Shown: positions 26,884 to 37,178, numbered from the stretch's first letter. The stretch: 64,000 bases of DNA from Mycolicibacterium arenosum (GCF_024320865.1 NZ_JANDBD010000004.1:1-64000); one strand, 5' to 3'. Program-made: numbers and translations. The notes: generated by a model from the letters alone, not told the origin.

Positions 26884-28468
26884 ACTCGGCGGCCTTCGCC
26901 GCCATCGCCATCACCGGGCCGTTGAGGTTGCCCGCCAGCATGATCGGCATCGCCGAGCAGTCGACGACCCGGAGCCCCGCCACTCCCCTGACCCGCAGCC
27001 GGCTGTCCACCACGTCGTCGTCGCCGGCGCCCATCGCGCAGCTGCCGACGGCGTGGTATCCGGTGTACCCGCCGTCGAGTGCCGAGTCGACGATGTCGTC
27101 GTCGGTCTCCACCTGCGGACCGGGGAACACCTCGTGATCTATGCGCTCGGCGATCGGTGAGCGGGTGAACAGTTCACGGGTGCGGCGGATCAGGTTCGCG
27201 GTCACGGAGCGGTCGTGGTCGCTCGTCAGGTAGTTGGGCTCGAGACGCAACGCGGCAGCGGGGTCCGCCGCGGTGATGTGGACGCTGCCCTCCGAGGTCG
27301 GGCGCAATGCGAAGCCGAGACAGGAGAACCCCGGCTCGCGCTCGATGGTCATCGCCTCGTTCTCCTGATAGGCGGGAATCGTGAAGGGCCCCAGGAGAAG
27401 TTGGCCGTCCACGCGTTCAGCCGCTTCGGATGATTTCAGGAAGGCGAGCACGTCGAACGTCGGCGTGGCGAGCAGTCCCCGGTGCGTCGCCAGGTACTTC
27501 GCCGCCGTTCTGGCCTGTCCGAGGCTCGAGGACAGCTGCCGGTTGAAGCCGAGATTCTCGTTCAATCGGTACCGGAGCACGAAACAGCGATGCTCCCGCA
27601 TCCGGCGGCCCACGTTATCGCTCTCGACGACGACGGGGACACCGGCGTCCGCCAGCACGTCGCGCGGTCCGATGCCGGACAGCTGCAGGAGCTTGGGACT
27701 ACCCATACTGCCCAGCGAGAGGATGATCTCGCGGTCGGTGTGCACGGTCGACCGGGTGCCGCTCGCGTCGACGAGTTCGAGGGCGACGGCGCGGCCGTTG
27801 TCGAGGAGCACCCGATTCACCGTCGTGTTGACGAGCACCGTCAGGTTGGGGCGGCGGCGCACCGGCTTCAGGAACGCGTCGGCCGAGCTCACCCGCCGAC
27901 CGTTCTTGATGGTCGCCGGGGTGAAACCAATTCTGGCGGCGTCGGATTCGTTGACGTCCTGCACCGCGTCCAGGCCCAGCGCCGCGCCCGCGGCGACGAT
28001 CTCCTGGCACAGCACGTCCTGATCCGCAGCCACCGAGACGTGCAGCGGGCCGCCCGCGCCCCTGGTCGGCGATGCGCCGAACGCGTTGTCCTCGAAGCCC
28101 TTGAACACGGGCAGGATGTCGTCCCAGCCCCAGCCGGGGTTGCCGAGCCGTACCAACGCGTCGTAGTCCGCGCGGTTGCCGCGGTTGTAGACCATGCCGT
28201 TGATCGAACTGGAGCCACCGATCACCTTGCCCCTGGTCCAGGTTTCGGTGCGCTGCCGCGGGCCGAACGGCGTCGTGGCGTAGTGCCAGGCGTACTTCTC
28301 CTTGGCCATCAGGAGCCCACCGCCCTTGGGCACGTGGAACATCGGATGGCGATCGGGGCCGCCGGCCTCGACGAGCAGGACGGACACCGCGGGGTCGGCC
28401 GACAGCCGGTTGGCCAGAACGCATCCCGCCGAGCCGGCTCCCGCAATGATGTAGTCGTAACGGGTCAT
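26864..28468 (-). CDS. GMC-family FAD oxidoreductase (choline dehydrogenase-like)
   Basis: Oxidises an alcohol group; the substrate is not evident. The 534-residue product starts with the FAD fold YDYIIAGAGSAGCVLANRL, has the GMC signature GKVIGGSSSINGMVYNRGN and ILSLGSMGSPKLLQLSGIG, and ends with the catalytic pair in YHAVGSCAMG (His) and NLNGPVMAMAAKAA (Asn). Start at MTRYDYI, preceded by GGGGGAG. It converges on the acyl-CoA dehydrogenase gene. In M. tuberculosis the Rv1645c-like gene lies next to tsnR, so this gene and the dehydrogenase look inserted. Confidence 0.94.
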   Translation of the reverse strand: MTRYDYIIAGAGSAGCVLANRLSADPAVSVLLVEAGGPDRHPMFHVPKGGGLLMAKEKYAWHYATTPFGPRQRTETWTRGKVIGGSSSINGMVYNRGNRADYDALVRLGNPGWGWDDILPVFKGFEDNAFGASPTRGAGGPLHVSVAADQDVLCQEIVAAGAALGLDAVQDVNESDAARIGFTPATIKNGRRVSSADAFLKPVRRRPNLTVLVNTTVNRVLLDNGRAVALELVDASGTRSTVHTDREIILSLGSMGSPKLLQLSGIGPRDVLADAGVPVVVESDNVGRRMREHRCFVLRYRLNENLGFNRQLSSSLGQARTAAKYLATHRGLLATPTFDVLAFLKSSEAAERVDGQLLLGPFTIPAYQENEAMTIEREPGFSCLGFALRPTSEGSVHITAADPAAALRLEPNYLTSDHDRSVTANLIRRTRELFTRSPIAERIDHEVFPGPQVETDDDIVDSALDGGYTGYHAVGSCAMGAGDDDVVDSRLRVRGVAGLRVVDCSAMPIMLAGNLNGPVMAMAAKAAEFILEDR

Positions 28469-28565
28469 TGCTCCCCCGGCGTCGTGGCAGGTCGCGGGCG
28501 TTACAGAAGCCACCCGAGATGTATCGCCGAGAAAGATAGCACGGCTCACCAATTCCGTTGGCGGA

Positions 28566-29354
28566 TTACCCCCGTCGAAGCGTTCGAGCGCTTTCGTACA
28601 GGCAGATGGCGGCGGCTGCGGCGACGTTCAAGCTCTCCGCACCGCCCCACATCGGCACCCGAACGCGCTCGTCGGCCAAGGCCGCGACGTCCGAGGCGAG
28701 ACCGTGCGCCTCCGAACCGAACAGCCAGGCGGTGGGTCGGGTCAGATCCACCGCGTCGAGCGAGGTCTCCGCGTCGAGTGTGGTGGCGCGCACCGCCAGA
28801 CCCGCCGACCGCAATTCGGCGATCAGCGTGCGGGAATCGGGTGCTTCGAGGACGGGGACGGAGAAGACGCTGCCGGCCGACGCGCGCAGGCACTTCCCGT
28901 TGAACGGGTCCACGCTGTCGTCGGTGAGGATCACCGCGTCGGCTCCCATCGCGTCGGCGATCCGGATGAGGGTGCCCGCATTGCCGGGTTCCGACGTCGC
29001 GACGGCGACGAGCACCAGTTGCGGCCGGTCCGCGAGCACGTCGACCAGCGACGCGGACGGCCGGTCACACACCGCGTACAAGCCCACCGGAGTCACGGTG
29101 TCCGACAACGACTTCGCGGCCTTGTCGGTGATCAGGTGCACCTCGGCGCCGGCGAGGAGGTCGGCGAAGCGGCTCATCGCCGCATCCGTTGCGAACACCT
29201 CGACCGCGAGGCGGTGCCGCAGAGCGGCCTCGACGAGGTTGGCGCCTTCGACCAGAAACCTCCCAGCACGGCGACGGCCCGCGAGTCGCAGCAGCTTGGC
29301 TGCCGCGACTACACGGGCCGAACGCTCGGTGAGCGAAACCGGGCTGATGCTCAG
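28566..29354 (-). CDS. tsnR: TrmH/SpoU-family rRNA 2'-O-methyltransferase
   Basis: SAM-dependent methyltransferase of the SPOUT class. Motif 1 is [20 protein letters not shown], motif 2 [10 protein letters not shown], motif 3 [17 protein letters not shown]. The N-terminal substrate-binding part ([20 protein letters not shown] then [18 protein letters not shown]) lies upstream of the first in-frame GTG (29198) and is needed for a normal length. In frame there is no ATG, GTG or TTG; a CTG at 29354 overlaps the rplT stop as CTGA and follows GGGCGAGG. I take this CTG as the start (262 residues); an ATC three codons on is an alternative. Confidence 0.88.
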   Translation of the reverse strand: MSISPVSLTERSARVVAAAKLLRLAGRRRAGRFLVEGANLVEAALRHRLAVEVFATDAAMSRFADLLAGAEVHLITDKAAKSLSDTVTPVGLYAVCDRPSASLVDVLADRPQLVLVAVATSEPGNAGTLIRIADAMGADAVILTDDSVDPFNGKCLRASAGSVFSVPVLEAPDSRTLIAELRSAGLAVRATTLDAETSLDAVDLTRPTAWLFGSEAHGLASDVAALADERVRVPMWGGAESLNVAAAAAICLYESARTLRRG

Positions 29355-29740
29355 GCGGCCTCGCCCGACGGGGCGTTGACGTCCTCCGGCAGAGCCTTGC
29401 GTGCGACGTCGACGAGCGCGGTGAACGCGGCCGGGTCGCTGACGGCGATCTCGGCCAGGTTCTTGCGGTCCACCTCGACCCCAGCGGCCTTAAGGCCCTG
29501 GATCAGTCGGTTGTAGGTGATGTCGTTGGCGCGGGCCGCGGCGTTGATACGCGAGATCCACAGCTTCCGGAACTCACCCTTGCGGGCGCGCCGGTCGCGG
29601 TAGGCGTAGGTCAACGAATGCAGTTGCTGCTCTTTGGCCTTGCGGTACAGCCGCGAGCGCTGCCCGCGGTAGCCCTTCGAGGCCTTGAGAACGGTACGCC
29701 GCTTCTTCTGGGCGTTGAGTGCGCGCTTCACGCGTGCCAT
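29351..29740 (-). CDS. rplT: 50S ribosomal protein L20
   Basis: 129 residues, typical basic L20: [56 protein letters not shown]. It binds 23S rRNA early in 50S assembly. Third gene of infC-rpmI-rplT, with tsnR overlapping its stop. Confidence 0.98.
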   Translation of the reverse strand: MARVKRALNAQKKRRTVLKASKGYRGQRSRLYRKAKEQQLHSLTYAYRDRRARKGEFRKLWISRINAAARANDITYNRLIQGLKAAGVEVDRKNLAEIAVSDPAAFTALVDVARKALPEDVNAPSGEAA

Positions 29741-29790
29741 GGGGTGTTCCTTATTGTCGTAGCGGTCAGGAGACCGAAAATCGGGTCAGC

Positions 29791-29985
29791 TCAGCCGTTC
29801 AGCATCTTGGTGACGCGGGCGGTGTCGTTCTTCGCGACCACGGTCCGGCCGTCGAGGCGACGGGTGCGCTTGCTGGCCTTGTGCTCCAGCAGGTGGCGCT
29901 TGTTCGCCTTCTGACGCACGATCTTGCCGGTTCCGGTGGTCCGGAACCGCTTCGAAGCGCCGCTGTGGGTCTTCGCCTTGGGCAT
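29791..29985 (-). CDS. rpmI: 50S ribosomal protein L35
   Basis: 64 residues, [20 protein letters not shown] at the N-terminus and [16 protein letters not shown], diagnostic for L35. It starts 11 bp after infC and lies 50 bp before rplT. Confidence 0.98.
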   Translation of the reverse strand: MPKAKTHSGASKRFRTTGTGKIVRQKANKRHLLEHKASKRTRRLDGRTVVAKNDTARVTKMLNG

Positions 29986-29996
29986 GGGTGTTCCTC

Positions 29997-30608
29997 TTAG
30001 GTCTGTGTTGCTTGGTCTGGTGCCTCGGCGGGTTCCGCGCTTGCGCGCTGAGCCGCCGGAGCGTCGGCATCGTGCGCCGCCTTGGCACGAGTCTTCGCGC
30101 CGCGGTGCGGTGCCAGCACCATCGTCATGTTGCGGCCGTCCTGCTTGGCCGAGGTCTCGACGAAGCCGAAATCGGCGACGTCGGCACCCAGGCGCTGCAG
30201 GAGTCGGAAGCCCAGTTCGGGTCGCGACTGCTCGCGTCCGCGGAACATGATCGTCACCTTGACCTTGGACCCGGCTTCGAGGAAGCGGATGACGTGACCC
30301 TTCTTGGTCTCGTAATCGTGGGGGTCGATCTTGGGTCGGAGCTTCTGTTCCTTGACCACGGTCTGCTGCTGGTTCTTGCGAGACTCGCGTGCCTTCTGTG
30401 CCGTCTCGTACTTGTACTTGCCGTAGTCCATGATCTTGCAAACCGGCGGTTTGGCGTCTGGGGCTACTTCGACGAGATCGAGATCGGCATCCGCGGCGAC
30501 GCGGAGTGCATCTTCGATGCGCACGATGCCTACCTGTTCACCGCCCGGTCCGATAAGGCGAACTTCAGGTACGCGGATGCGCTCGTTGACGCGGGTCTCA
30601 GTGCTGAT
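29997..30608 (-). CDS. infC: Translation initiation factor IF-3 (AUC start)
   Basis: IF-3 checks the start codon-anticodon match on the 30S subunit. The product has the N-domain ([20 protein letters not shown]), the linker, and the C-domain ([37 protein letters not shown]), then an Ala-rich tail. Mycobacterial IF-3 begins just before [10 protein letters not shown]; the codon there is ATC (30608-30606), preceded at 4 bases by GGGAGG. A rare start codon is known for infC in other bacteria, where IF-3 represses its own synthesis. An in-frame ATG nine codons upstream (30635) would place the ribosome site inside the gene. 203 residues from ATC. Confidence 0.95.
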   Translation of the reverse strand: MSTETRVNERIRVPEVRLIGPGGEQVGIVRIEDALRVAADADLDLVEVAPDAKPPVCKIMDYGKYKYETAQKARESRKNQQQTVVKEQKLRPKIDPHDYETKKGHVIRFLEAGSKVKVTIMFRGREQSRPELGFRLLQRLGADVADFGFVETSAKQDGRNMTMVLAPHRGAKTRAKAAHDADAPAAQRASAEPAEAPDQATQT

Positions 30609-30659
30609 GGGGCCTCCCTGGTCGGTACTCTTCATGCGGAGAACCACACCACCCAGCAC

Positions 30660-30699
30660 TCTGTTCCGGAGAACAGAAAAGCCCTGCTCATAGCAGGGC
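30660..30699 (-). terminator. infC leader hairpins with terminator-like U run (attenuator candidate)
   Basis: On the minus strand the leader forms GCCCTGC-TATGA-GCAGGGC (30699-30681) followed at once by TTTT, an intrinsic-terminator shape about 70 bases before infC. Immediately after it, TCTGTTC-TCCG-GAACAGA (30677-30660) makes a second stem using the U run. A third stem CTGCGC-TAT-GCGCAG lies at 30743-30729. Such an arrangement fits attenuation control of infC-rpmI-rplT; the mechanism is inferred. Confidence 0.65.
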
Positions 30700-30853
30700 C
30701 CAAGCCGACCGATCACGGCTTTCGCCGCCTGCGCATAGCGCAGAACGAACACGCTCGGCGTGTTCGGGACCGGACCGCTGAGCCTGATCGGCCAGCGGTG
30801 GGAGTGGGACTCCACTTGCTGTCCCGGCGTGTGCCGGGACGGTCGCGCGTGCA

Positions 30854-30859
30854 AGTCTA
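30854..30859 (-). promoter_or_regulatory. infC operon promoter -10 element
   Basis: TAGACT on the minus strand is a perfect TANNNT hexamer about 245 bases before the infC start, giving a long leader that holds the hairpins. The -35 region (around 30878-30883, GTCAGG) is weak. The divergent DUF1844 gene starts only 7 bases away. Confidence 0.6.
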
Positions 30860-30865
30860 GCAGGC

Positions 30866-31228
30866 ATGACCGATGCCCCTGACTCCGGCGATCTTGACGG
30901 CTCCGCCGCCGTCCGCGATCTGGCGATGATTCCCGCCATCGAGGTCATCTCACGCTCGGCGGTCATGCTCATGAGTGCGGCCGCAGAGAAACTGGGCCTC
31001 GGCGCCGAGGACCCGGACGACAGCCCGCACCGCGATCTGGACGAGGCGCGCCGACTCATCAACGCACTCGCGGGACTGCTGAAGGGCTCGGTCGAGTACC
31101 TCGGCCCGCACGCGGGACCGATGCGCGACGGACTGAAGAGTCTGCAGCTGGCGTTCCGGGAGGCGAGTGCCGCACCCGAGGAGCCGGGCAAGGGGCCGGG
31201 CGAGTGGTTCACGGGACCCGTCTGGTGA
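30866..31228 (+). CDS. DUF1844 family protein
   Basis: 120 residues. The core [29 protein letters not shown] followed by [19 protein letters not shown] is typical of DUF1844, given here as two segments: [20 protein letters not shown] and [16 protein letters not shown]. The family is widespread, small and of unknown function. It is divergent from infC and 55 bp upstream of lysX. Confidence 0.88.
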   Translation: MTDAPDSGDLDGSAAVRDLAMIPAIEVISRSAVMLMSAAAEKLGLGAEDPDDSPHRDLDEARRLINALAGLLKGSVEYLGPHAGPMRDGLKSLQLAFREASAAPEEPGKGPGEWFTGPVW

Positions 31229-31283
31229 CGGCCGTGCAGTAGTCCCACCCATTTCACGGCTGCAGCGTTTATCCTCGCGGCCT

Positions 31284-34200
31284 ATGACCCTGACCGCGGT
31301 TGACCGGCAGCAGCACCAACGATCGGCGTTCTGGTGGGTGCCCGCGGCGGCGGGCTGGACCGTGGGCGTGATCGCGACGCTGTCCCTGATCGCCAGCGTG
31401 TCCCATTCGGTGCGCGTGTTGATCCGCATTCCACGCGAGTTCGTCAACGACTACATCTTCAACTTCCCCGACACGAGCTTCGCGTGGGCGTTCGTTCTGG
31501 CGCTGCTGGCCGCCGCACTCGCGGCGCGCAAGCGCATCGCCTGGTCCATCCTGCTGCTGTACATGGTCGCCGCCGTCGGCTGGAACGTCGGCGACCTGGT
31601 CACCGGCGGCGAGACGGTGATGGAGGACATCGGCGAGGTGATCGGCCTGGCGTTCCACCTGGCCGCGATCGCCTTCCTGCTGTTGGCGCGCAAGGAGTTC
31701 TGGGCCAAGGTGCGTCGCGCGGCGCTGGTCAAGGCGATCGCCACCCTGCTCACCGGGATGGCCATCGGCATCCTGGTGGGCTGGGGGCTGCTGGAACTCT
31801 TCCCCGGCTCACTCGACCGTGACTACCGACTGCTGTACGCCGCCAACCGCGTCGTCGCCTTCGCGGGAGTGGACGCCGGTGCCTTCGACGAACAGCATCC
31901 GCCCGTCATCATCAACGCCGCGCTCGGCCTGTTCGGCGCGCTCGCCCTCATGGCCGCCGCGATCGTGCTGTTCCGTTCGCAGAAGGACGAGAACGCGCTC
32001 ACCGGCGAGGACGAATCGGCGATCCGCGGGTTACTCGAGATGTACGGCAAGAACGACTCGCTCGGCTACTTCGCCACCCGCCGCGACAAGTCGGTGGTGT
32101 TCGCTCCCAACGGCCGAGCCGCCATCACGTACCGCGTCGAAGTCGGGGTGTGCTTAGCCAGTGGAGACCCCGTCGGCGATCCACGCGCCTGGCCGGCCGC
32201 GATCGTCGCCTGGCTCAAGCTCTGCGAGGCCTACGGGTGGGCGCCCGGTGTGATGGGCGCGAGTTCCGCTGGTGCACAAGCGTTTCGCGAGGGTGGTCTC
32301 AACGCTCTCGAACTCGGCGACGAAGCGATCCTGCATCCCGACAGCTTCAAACTGTCCGGGCCCGACATGAAGCCCGTACGTCAGGCCGTCACGCGGGCCC
32401 GGCGGGCCGGGCTCACGGTCCGCATCCGCAGGCACCGGGACCTGTCGGCGGACGAGATGACCGAGGTCATCGAACGTGCCGACGCGTGGCGCGATACCGA
32501 GACCGAGCGCGGGTTCTCGATGGCGCTCGGTCGACTCGGCGATCCCGCCGACAGCGACTGTCTGCTGGTCGAGGCGGTCGACGGGGAGCCCGAGAGCGGT
32601 GCGGTCGTGGCGATGCTGTCCCTGGTGCCCTGGGGTGGCAACGGTGTCTCGCTCGATGTGATGCGCAGGTCGCCGAAGTCCCCCAACGGCACCATCGAAC
32701 TGATGGTCAGCGAGCTGTGCCTGCAGTCTGAGAACATCGGGATCACCCGAATCTCGTTGAACTTCGCCATGTTCCGCTCGGCGTTCGAAGAGGGCGCGCA
32801 GCTGGGTGCGGGTCCGGTTGCGCGGTTGTGGCGTGCCCTGCTGGTGTTCTTCTCGAAGTGGTGGCAGCTCGAAACCCTGTACCGGTCCAACATGAAGTAC
32901 CAGCCCGAGTGGGTGCCGCGGTACGCGTGTTACGAGGACGCCAGGCTGATTCCACGGGTCGGGGTCGCCTCGGTGATCGCCGAGGGCTTCCTGGTGCTGC
33001 CCTTCAGCCGTCGCAACAAGCAGCACACCGGCCACCACTCGGCGGTGCCCGACTCCCTGGCGAGGTCCGGGCTGCTGCATCAGGACGGCAGCGCACCGGA
33101 CAGCGTCGCCATGCACGCCGACGACGTCGTCGGCACCACCACCCGGTTGCCCGAGCAGGTTCGGGTTCGGATGGCCAAGCTGAAGACCCTGCAGGACAAC
33201 GGCGTCGACGCCTACCCCGTGGGTCAGCCGCCCAGCCACACCGTCGCCGCGGCCGCCGCCACCGACGGCGAACAGGTGAGCGTGGCCGGTCGCGTCCTGC
33301 GCATGCGCGACTACGGTTCCGTGCTGTTCGCCCAACTGCGCGACTGGTCGGGCGAGATGCAACTGCTGCTCGACAACTCCGAACTCCGCGAGGGCCGCGC
33401 GTCCGACTTCACCGCCGCCCTCGACCTCGGAGACCTCATCGAGGTGACCGGCACGATGGGCGCGAGCAAGTCGGGAACACCGTCGCTCATCGTGACGAGC
33501 TGGCGGCTGATCGGCAAGTGCCTGCGCCCCCTGCCCGACAAGTGGAAGGGGTTGACCGATCCGGAGGCCAGAGTCCGGACCCGCTACGTCGACCTCGCGA
33601 TCAACACCGAGGCCCGCGACCTCATCACCGCTCGCAGCCGGATCCTGCACGCCATCCGGGAGACGTTGGTGGGCAAGGGTTTCCTCGAAGTCGAGACTCC
33701 TATCCTGCAGCAGATCCACGGTGGTGCGAACGCGCGGCCGTTCATGACGCACATCAACGCCTACGACCTGAACCTCTATCTCCGGATCGCGCCCGAGCTC
33801 TACCTCAAGAGGCTCTGCGTAGGCGGTGTGGAGCGGGTGTTCGAACTCGGCCGCGCGTTCCGCAACGAGGGCGTGGATTTCAGCCACAATCCCGAGTTCA
33901 CCCTGCTCGAGGCGTATCAGGCGCACGCGGACTACAACGTGTGGGTGGACGGCTGCCGCGAGCTGATCCAGAACGCCGCGGAAGCCGCCAACGGACGGCA
34001 GGTCGTCATGCGGCCGGGCGAGATCGAGGGCACGCTGGAGGCCGTCGACATCTCCGGCGAGTGGCCGGTCAAGACCGTGCACGGCGCGGTGTCCGAGGCG
34101 CTGGGCGAGGAGATCGGACCGGACACCGATCTCGGGACGCTGAGGTCGCTGTGCGACGGGGCCGGGGTGCCGTACCTGACCCACTGGGATGCCGGGGCGG

Positions 34201-34601
34201 TCGTGCTCGAACTCTACGAGCGGCTGGTCGAAGGGCAGACCGAGCGGCCGACGTTCTACAAGGACTTCCCCACGTCGGTGTCACCGCTGACCCGACCGCA
34301 TCGCAGCATTCCCGGAGTCGCCGAGCGCTGGGATCTGGTGGCGTGGGGGGTCGAACTCGGCACCGCCTACAGCGAGCTGACCGATCCCGTCGAGCAGCGT
34401 CGGCGCCTCGAGGAGCAGTCGCTGCTGGCTGCAGGCGGCGATCCCGAGGCGATGGAACTCGACGAGGACTTCCTTCAGGCGATGGAGTACGCCATGCCGC
34501 CGACGGGAGGACTCGGTGTGGGCGTGGATCGAGTTGTCATGCTCATCACCGGCCGCAGCATCCGCGAGACGTTGCCGTTCCCGTTGGCGAAGCCACGCTG
34601 A
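31284..34601 (+). CDS. lysX: Bifunctional lysyl-tRNA synthetase / lysylphosphatidylglycerol synthase
   Basis: Adds lysine from Lys-tRNA to phosphatidylglycerol, lowering membrane negative charge and giving resistance to cationic peptides. The 1105-residue product has about six N-terminal membrane segments (residues 15-235), an MprF-type lysyltransferase domain (about 243-575), an OB anticodon-binding domain (from about 622) and a class II LysRS core with motif 2 [20 protein letters not shown] and motif 3 [22 protein letters not shown] ends 8 bases before the ATG, so the mRNA may be leaderless or nearly so. Rv1640c counterpart. Confidence 0.97.
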   Translation: MTLTAVDRQQHQRSAFWWVPAAAGWTVGVIATLSLIASVSHSVRVLIRIPREFVNDYIFNFPDTSFAWAFVLALLAAALAARKRIAWSILLLYMVAAVGWNVGDLVTGGETVMEDIGEVIGLAFHLAAIAFLLLARKEFWAKVRRAALVKAIATLLTGMAIGILVGWGLLELFPGSLDRDYRLLYAANRVVAFAGVDAGAFDEQHPPVIINAALGLFGALALMAAAIVLFRSQKDENALTGEDESAIRGLLEMYGKNDSLGYFATRRDKSVVFAPNGRAAITYRVEVGVCLASGDPVGDPRAWPAAIVAWLKLCEAYGWAPGVMGASSAGAQAFREGGLNALELGDEAILHPDSFKLSGPDMKPVRQAVTRARRAGLTVRIRRHRDLSADEMTEVIERADAWRDTETERGFSMALGRLGDPADSDCLLVEAVDGEPESGAVVAMLSLVPWGGNGVSLDVMRRSPKSPNGTIELMVSELCLQSENIGITRISLNFAMFRSAFEEGAQLGAGPVARLWRALLVFFSKWWQLETLYRSNMKYQPEWVPRYACYEDARLIPRVGVASVIAEGFLVLPFSRRNKQHTGHHSAVPDSLARSGLLHQDGSAPDSVAMHADDVVGTTTRLPEQVRVRMAKLKTLQDNGVDAYPVGQPPSHTVAAAAATDGEQVSVAGRVLRMRDYGSVLFAQLRDWSGEMQLLLDNSELREGRASDFTAALDLGDLIEVTGTMGASKSGTPSLIVTSWRLIGKCLRPLPDKWKGLTDPEARVRTRYVDLAINTEARDLITARSRILHAIRETLVGKGFLEVETPILQQIHGGANARPFMTHINAYDLNLYLRIAPELYLKRLCVGGVERVFELGRAFRNEGVDFSHNPEFTLLEAYQAHADYNVWVDGCRELIQNAAEAANGRQVVMRPGEIEGTLEAVDISGEWPVKTVHGAVSEALGEEIGPDTDLGTLRSLCDGAGVPYLTHWDAGAVVLELYERLVEGQTERPTFYKDFPTSVSPLTRPHRSIPGVAERWDLVAWGVELGTAYSELTDPVEQRRRLEEQSLLAAGGDPEAMELDEDFLQAMEYAMPPTGGLGVGVDRVVMLITGRSIRETLPFPLAKPR

Positions 34602-34642
34602 TTTCACAGGTTGTCACGAGGAACGGCGGCCACGATGTCCCC

Positions 34643-36085
34643 GTGACGTCGTTGTTAACTGCCGCCGGAGATTTTCGGCAACAACACCTTTCGTTGATGC
34701 ACGGATGGCTCCCGCTGACGATCCAGGCGATCGCGGCGGTCATCGTGGTGGCGGCGATCGGCTGGCGCACGCGCACCTGGCGCCGCGTGTGGCTACCCGC
34801 CGCGGTTGCCGTCGGCGCGCTCCTGGCCGCGTCGGCCTACTGGTACATCGCCGCGGAGGGACTCGCCGACGATCCGGCTCCGAATGTGCTGTGGATCTGG
34901 ATCGCCGTCGTCGGGATCTCCGTCGTCGTGCTGGCTGCGGGCTGGCGCGGGGCGCGCTGGTGGCGGCGCGGTGCGGCGATCGCGGCCGTTCCGCTCTCAT
35001 TGCTGTGCGCGGCGCTCGCACTGAACCTCTGGGTCGGCTACTTCCCCACCGTGCAGAACGCGTGGAATCAGCTGACCGCGGGCCCCCTCCCGGACCAGAC
35101 CGACCAGGGCACCGTCGTGGCGATGCAGAAGGCCCGCAGGATCCCCGCGGCCGGCACCGTCGTTCCGGTCGATATCGGCTCGGCGGCCTCGGGGTTCAAG
35201 CACCGCGGTGAACTCGTCTACCTGCCGCCCGCCTGGTACGCCAGCGACCCGCCGCCGCCCCTGCCCACCGTGATGATGATCGGCGGTGAGTTCAACACCC
35301 CGGCCGATTGGCTCCGCGCGGGTAACGCCATCAAGACCATCGACGATTTCGCCGCCGCCCACGGCGGCAATGCCCCTGTGCTGGTGTTCGTCGACTCCGG
35401 CGGCGCGTTCAACAACGACACCGAGTGCGTGAACGGCGCCCGCGGGAACGCCGCCGACCACCTGACCAAGGACGTGCCGCCGTTCATGGAGGCCACCTAC
35501 GGAGTCAGCACCGACCCCGCGAAATGGGGCATCGTCGGCTGGTCGATGGGTGGCACCTGCGCCGTCGACCTCGCCGTCATGCACCCCGACCTGTTCAGCA
35601 CCATCGAGGACATCGCCGGTGACATCGCGCCGAACTCGGGCAACCAGCAGCAGACGATCGATCGGCTGTTCAGCGGCGACAAGGCCGAGTACGCGAGCTT
35701 CGACCCCATGACCGTGATCGCCAAGCACGGCCGCTACACGGGGGTCTCGGCGTGGTTCGACGTCAACGGAACGCCGTCGGTGGTGACCCCGCCCGTGGTG
35801 AATGCGGGTAACAGCGGCGGTAGTGGCCTCGGCGGCCGCGACGCGGCCGCACACACCAGCGATCAAGCCTCCGCGGCGAACACGCTGTGCGCGACCGGCG
35901 CCGCCAACGGCATCGCATGCGAGGTGGTGACGCAACCGGGAAAGCACGACTGGCCCTTCGCCGCACACGCTTTCGCGTCGGCGCTGCCGTGGATGGCGAG
36001 CACGCTAGGGACGCCGGGCGTGCCCGCGGTCGCGCTCCCCGCGCCGGCCCCGCCCCCACCGACCGTGCAGGCGGCCGCGAAGTGA
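34643..36085 (+). CDS. Membrane-anchored alpha/beta-hydrolase, esterase-D-like (Rv1639c-like)
   Basis: A 480-residue protein with three or four N-terminal membrane segments (PLTIQAIAAVIVVAAIGW, WLPAAVAVGALLAASAYW, NVLWIWIAVVGISVVVLAAG and AAIAAVPLSLLCAALALNLW) and an extracytoplasmic hydrolase domain with oxyanion region PTVMMIGGEFN, nucleophile GWSMGG and a late His in PGKHDWPFAAHAF. Similar architecture occurs in esterase-like mycobacterial envelope proteins; the substrate is unknown. The GTG start lies 41 bp after lysX, suggesting co-transcription and a cell-envelope role. The C-terminus is Pro/Ala-rich. Confidence 0.85.
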   Translation: MTSLLTAAGDFRQQHLSLMHGWLPLTIQAIAAVIVVAAIGWRTRTWRRVWLPAAVAVGALLAASAYWYIAAEGLADDPAPNVLWIWIAVVGISVVVLAAGWRGARWWRRGAAIAAVPLSLLCAALALNLWVGYFPTVQNAWNQLTAGPLPDQTDQGTVVAMQKARRIPAAGTVVPVDIGSAASGFKHRGELVYLPPAWYASDPPPPLPTVMMIGGEFNTPADWLRAGNAIKTIDDFAAAHGGNAPVLVFVDSGGAFNNDTECVNGARGNAADHLTKDVPPFMEATYGVSTDPAKWGIVGWSMGGTCAVDLAVMHPDLFSTIEDIAGDIAPNSGNQQQTIDRLFSGDKAEYASFDPMTVIAKHGRYTGVSAWFDVNGTPSVVTPPVVNAGNSGGSGLGGRDAAAHTSDQASAANTLCATGAANGIACEVVTQPGKHDWPFAAHAFASALPWMASTLGTPGVPAVALPAPAPPPPTVQAAAK

Positions 36086-36092
36086 CGGGACG

Positions 36093-37178
36093 TCAGTAGT
36101 CCGACTCGGAGGCCAGGACCTCGGCGAGGAACGCGTCGGGCCCCGGCCGCGCGAGCCGCGCACGGGCGAAGTCGCGCAGTCGATTCCGCGTGTCAGCGGC
36201 GTCGGAGGGCACGGTGATGTCGGCTCCCACCGAGATCGTTGTCGCCGACCAGTCGTGCCCCCAGGCCTGGTCCTCCGTCATCGACGCCAGCGCCAGGGTG
36301 GCGCGTCCGTCGGAGGTGAGCTCCCCCGCCGCCACGTGGGAGCCCGACCGCAGCCGGACCGCGATACCGTCCACTGCGGCGCTCGCCGCGACCCGGACCG
36401 TCACCGCCGGTGCCCCACCGGACACGTCGATGGCCCAGTCGACGGTGCGGTCCGCGGCGTCGAACAGGCCGGGCGGCACCGCCGCCCAGTTCACCGAATC
36501 GACTCCGCTGGCGATGGGTTCGCGGGTGCGCTGACCCGCCGTCCCCCCGGCGGCGAGGGCGTAGTCGTCGCGGCGTCCCGATGTCGGCACTGCGACGCCG
36601 CCGAACTGCGCGGCGCCCACGTCGTCGGCGAGCTCGAGGCACGCGGCCGCCAGTTCCCCCGCTCTCGGGTCACCGCTCTGCACCAGGGCGGTCAGCGTGG
36701 GCAGGTGCGGCCGCAGCAGATCCGCGACACCGGAGTCGAACGTGTCATCGGCGAAGTAGTCCTGCGCCGCAACGGTCAGCAGGGCGACCTCGCCGTCGAG
36801 CACGGCGGTGTCGAGCGCGACGATGCCCGCGCGGGCGCTGGCCGGCCACCACCTCCGCAGCCAGTGGCCGAACGCCAACCGCCGCAACGCCGTCAGGGCA
36901 TCGGGTGCCGGCTGTCCTGTTGCCACCTCGAGCTGTGCCGCGCCGCGCGCGTCGGCGTCGTCGATGGCGGCGAGGAGGGCGACGTGCCCGTCCTCGCCGA
37001 GGACTCGCCAAAGCCATTCCGCCTCGGCGACATCCGTGAGGGTCATGGTCAAGGAGGCCGCAGGGTCGTCGACGGTCCACGCGAGTACCGCGCCGCTGAG
37101 TTCCAGGACCGCTGCCGAGGGGCCGGCGGGCACGGCGGGGCCGGTCGTCCACAGCCCGGATTCCCTGCTGAACCTCAC
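36093..37178 (-). CDS. Uncharacterised protein, CHAT/TPR island
   Basis: 361 residues, no family recognised. No signal peptide or membrane segment. The N-terminal half starts RFSRESGLWTTGPAVPAGPS and has paired acidic helices (LTDVAEAEWLWRVLGEDGHV, LTALRRLAFGHWLRRWWPAS); the C-terminal half (from about residue 240) looks beta-rich (VDWAIDVSGGAPAVTVRVAA, GIAVRLRSGSHVAAGELTSD, WSATTISVGADITVP). The GTG start overlaps the stop of the 442-residue gene by 4 bp, so the two are coupled. Their neighbours suggest a shared role with the CHAT protease; this is inference from position only. Confidence 0.8.
   Translation of the reverse strand: MRFSRESGLWTTGPAVPAGPSAAVLELSGAVLAWTVDDPAASLTMTLTDVAEAEWLWRVLGEDGHVALLAAIDDADARGAAQLEVATGQPAPDALTALRRLAFGHWLRRWWPASARAGIVALDTAVLDGEVALLTVAAQDYFADDTFDSGVADLLRPHLPTLTALVQSGDPRAGELAAACLELADDVGAAQFGGVAVPTSGRRDDYALAAGGTAGQRTREPIASGVDSVNWAAVPPGLFDAADRTVDWAIDVSGGAPAVTVRVAASAAVDGIAVRLRSGSHVAAGELTSDGRATLALASMTEDQAWGHDWSATTISVGADITVPSDAADTRNRLRDFARARLARPGPDAFLAEVLASESDY

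Noticed and set aside
32154-34184. 676-codon open frame opposite lysX
   Set aside because: Antisense shadow; lysX has complete domain structure on the other strand.
34602-36085. Very long plus-strand frame reaching back to 32828 before the hydrolase
   Set aside because: The first 1.8 kb runs out of frame through lysX; the hydrolase begins at GTG 34643.
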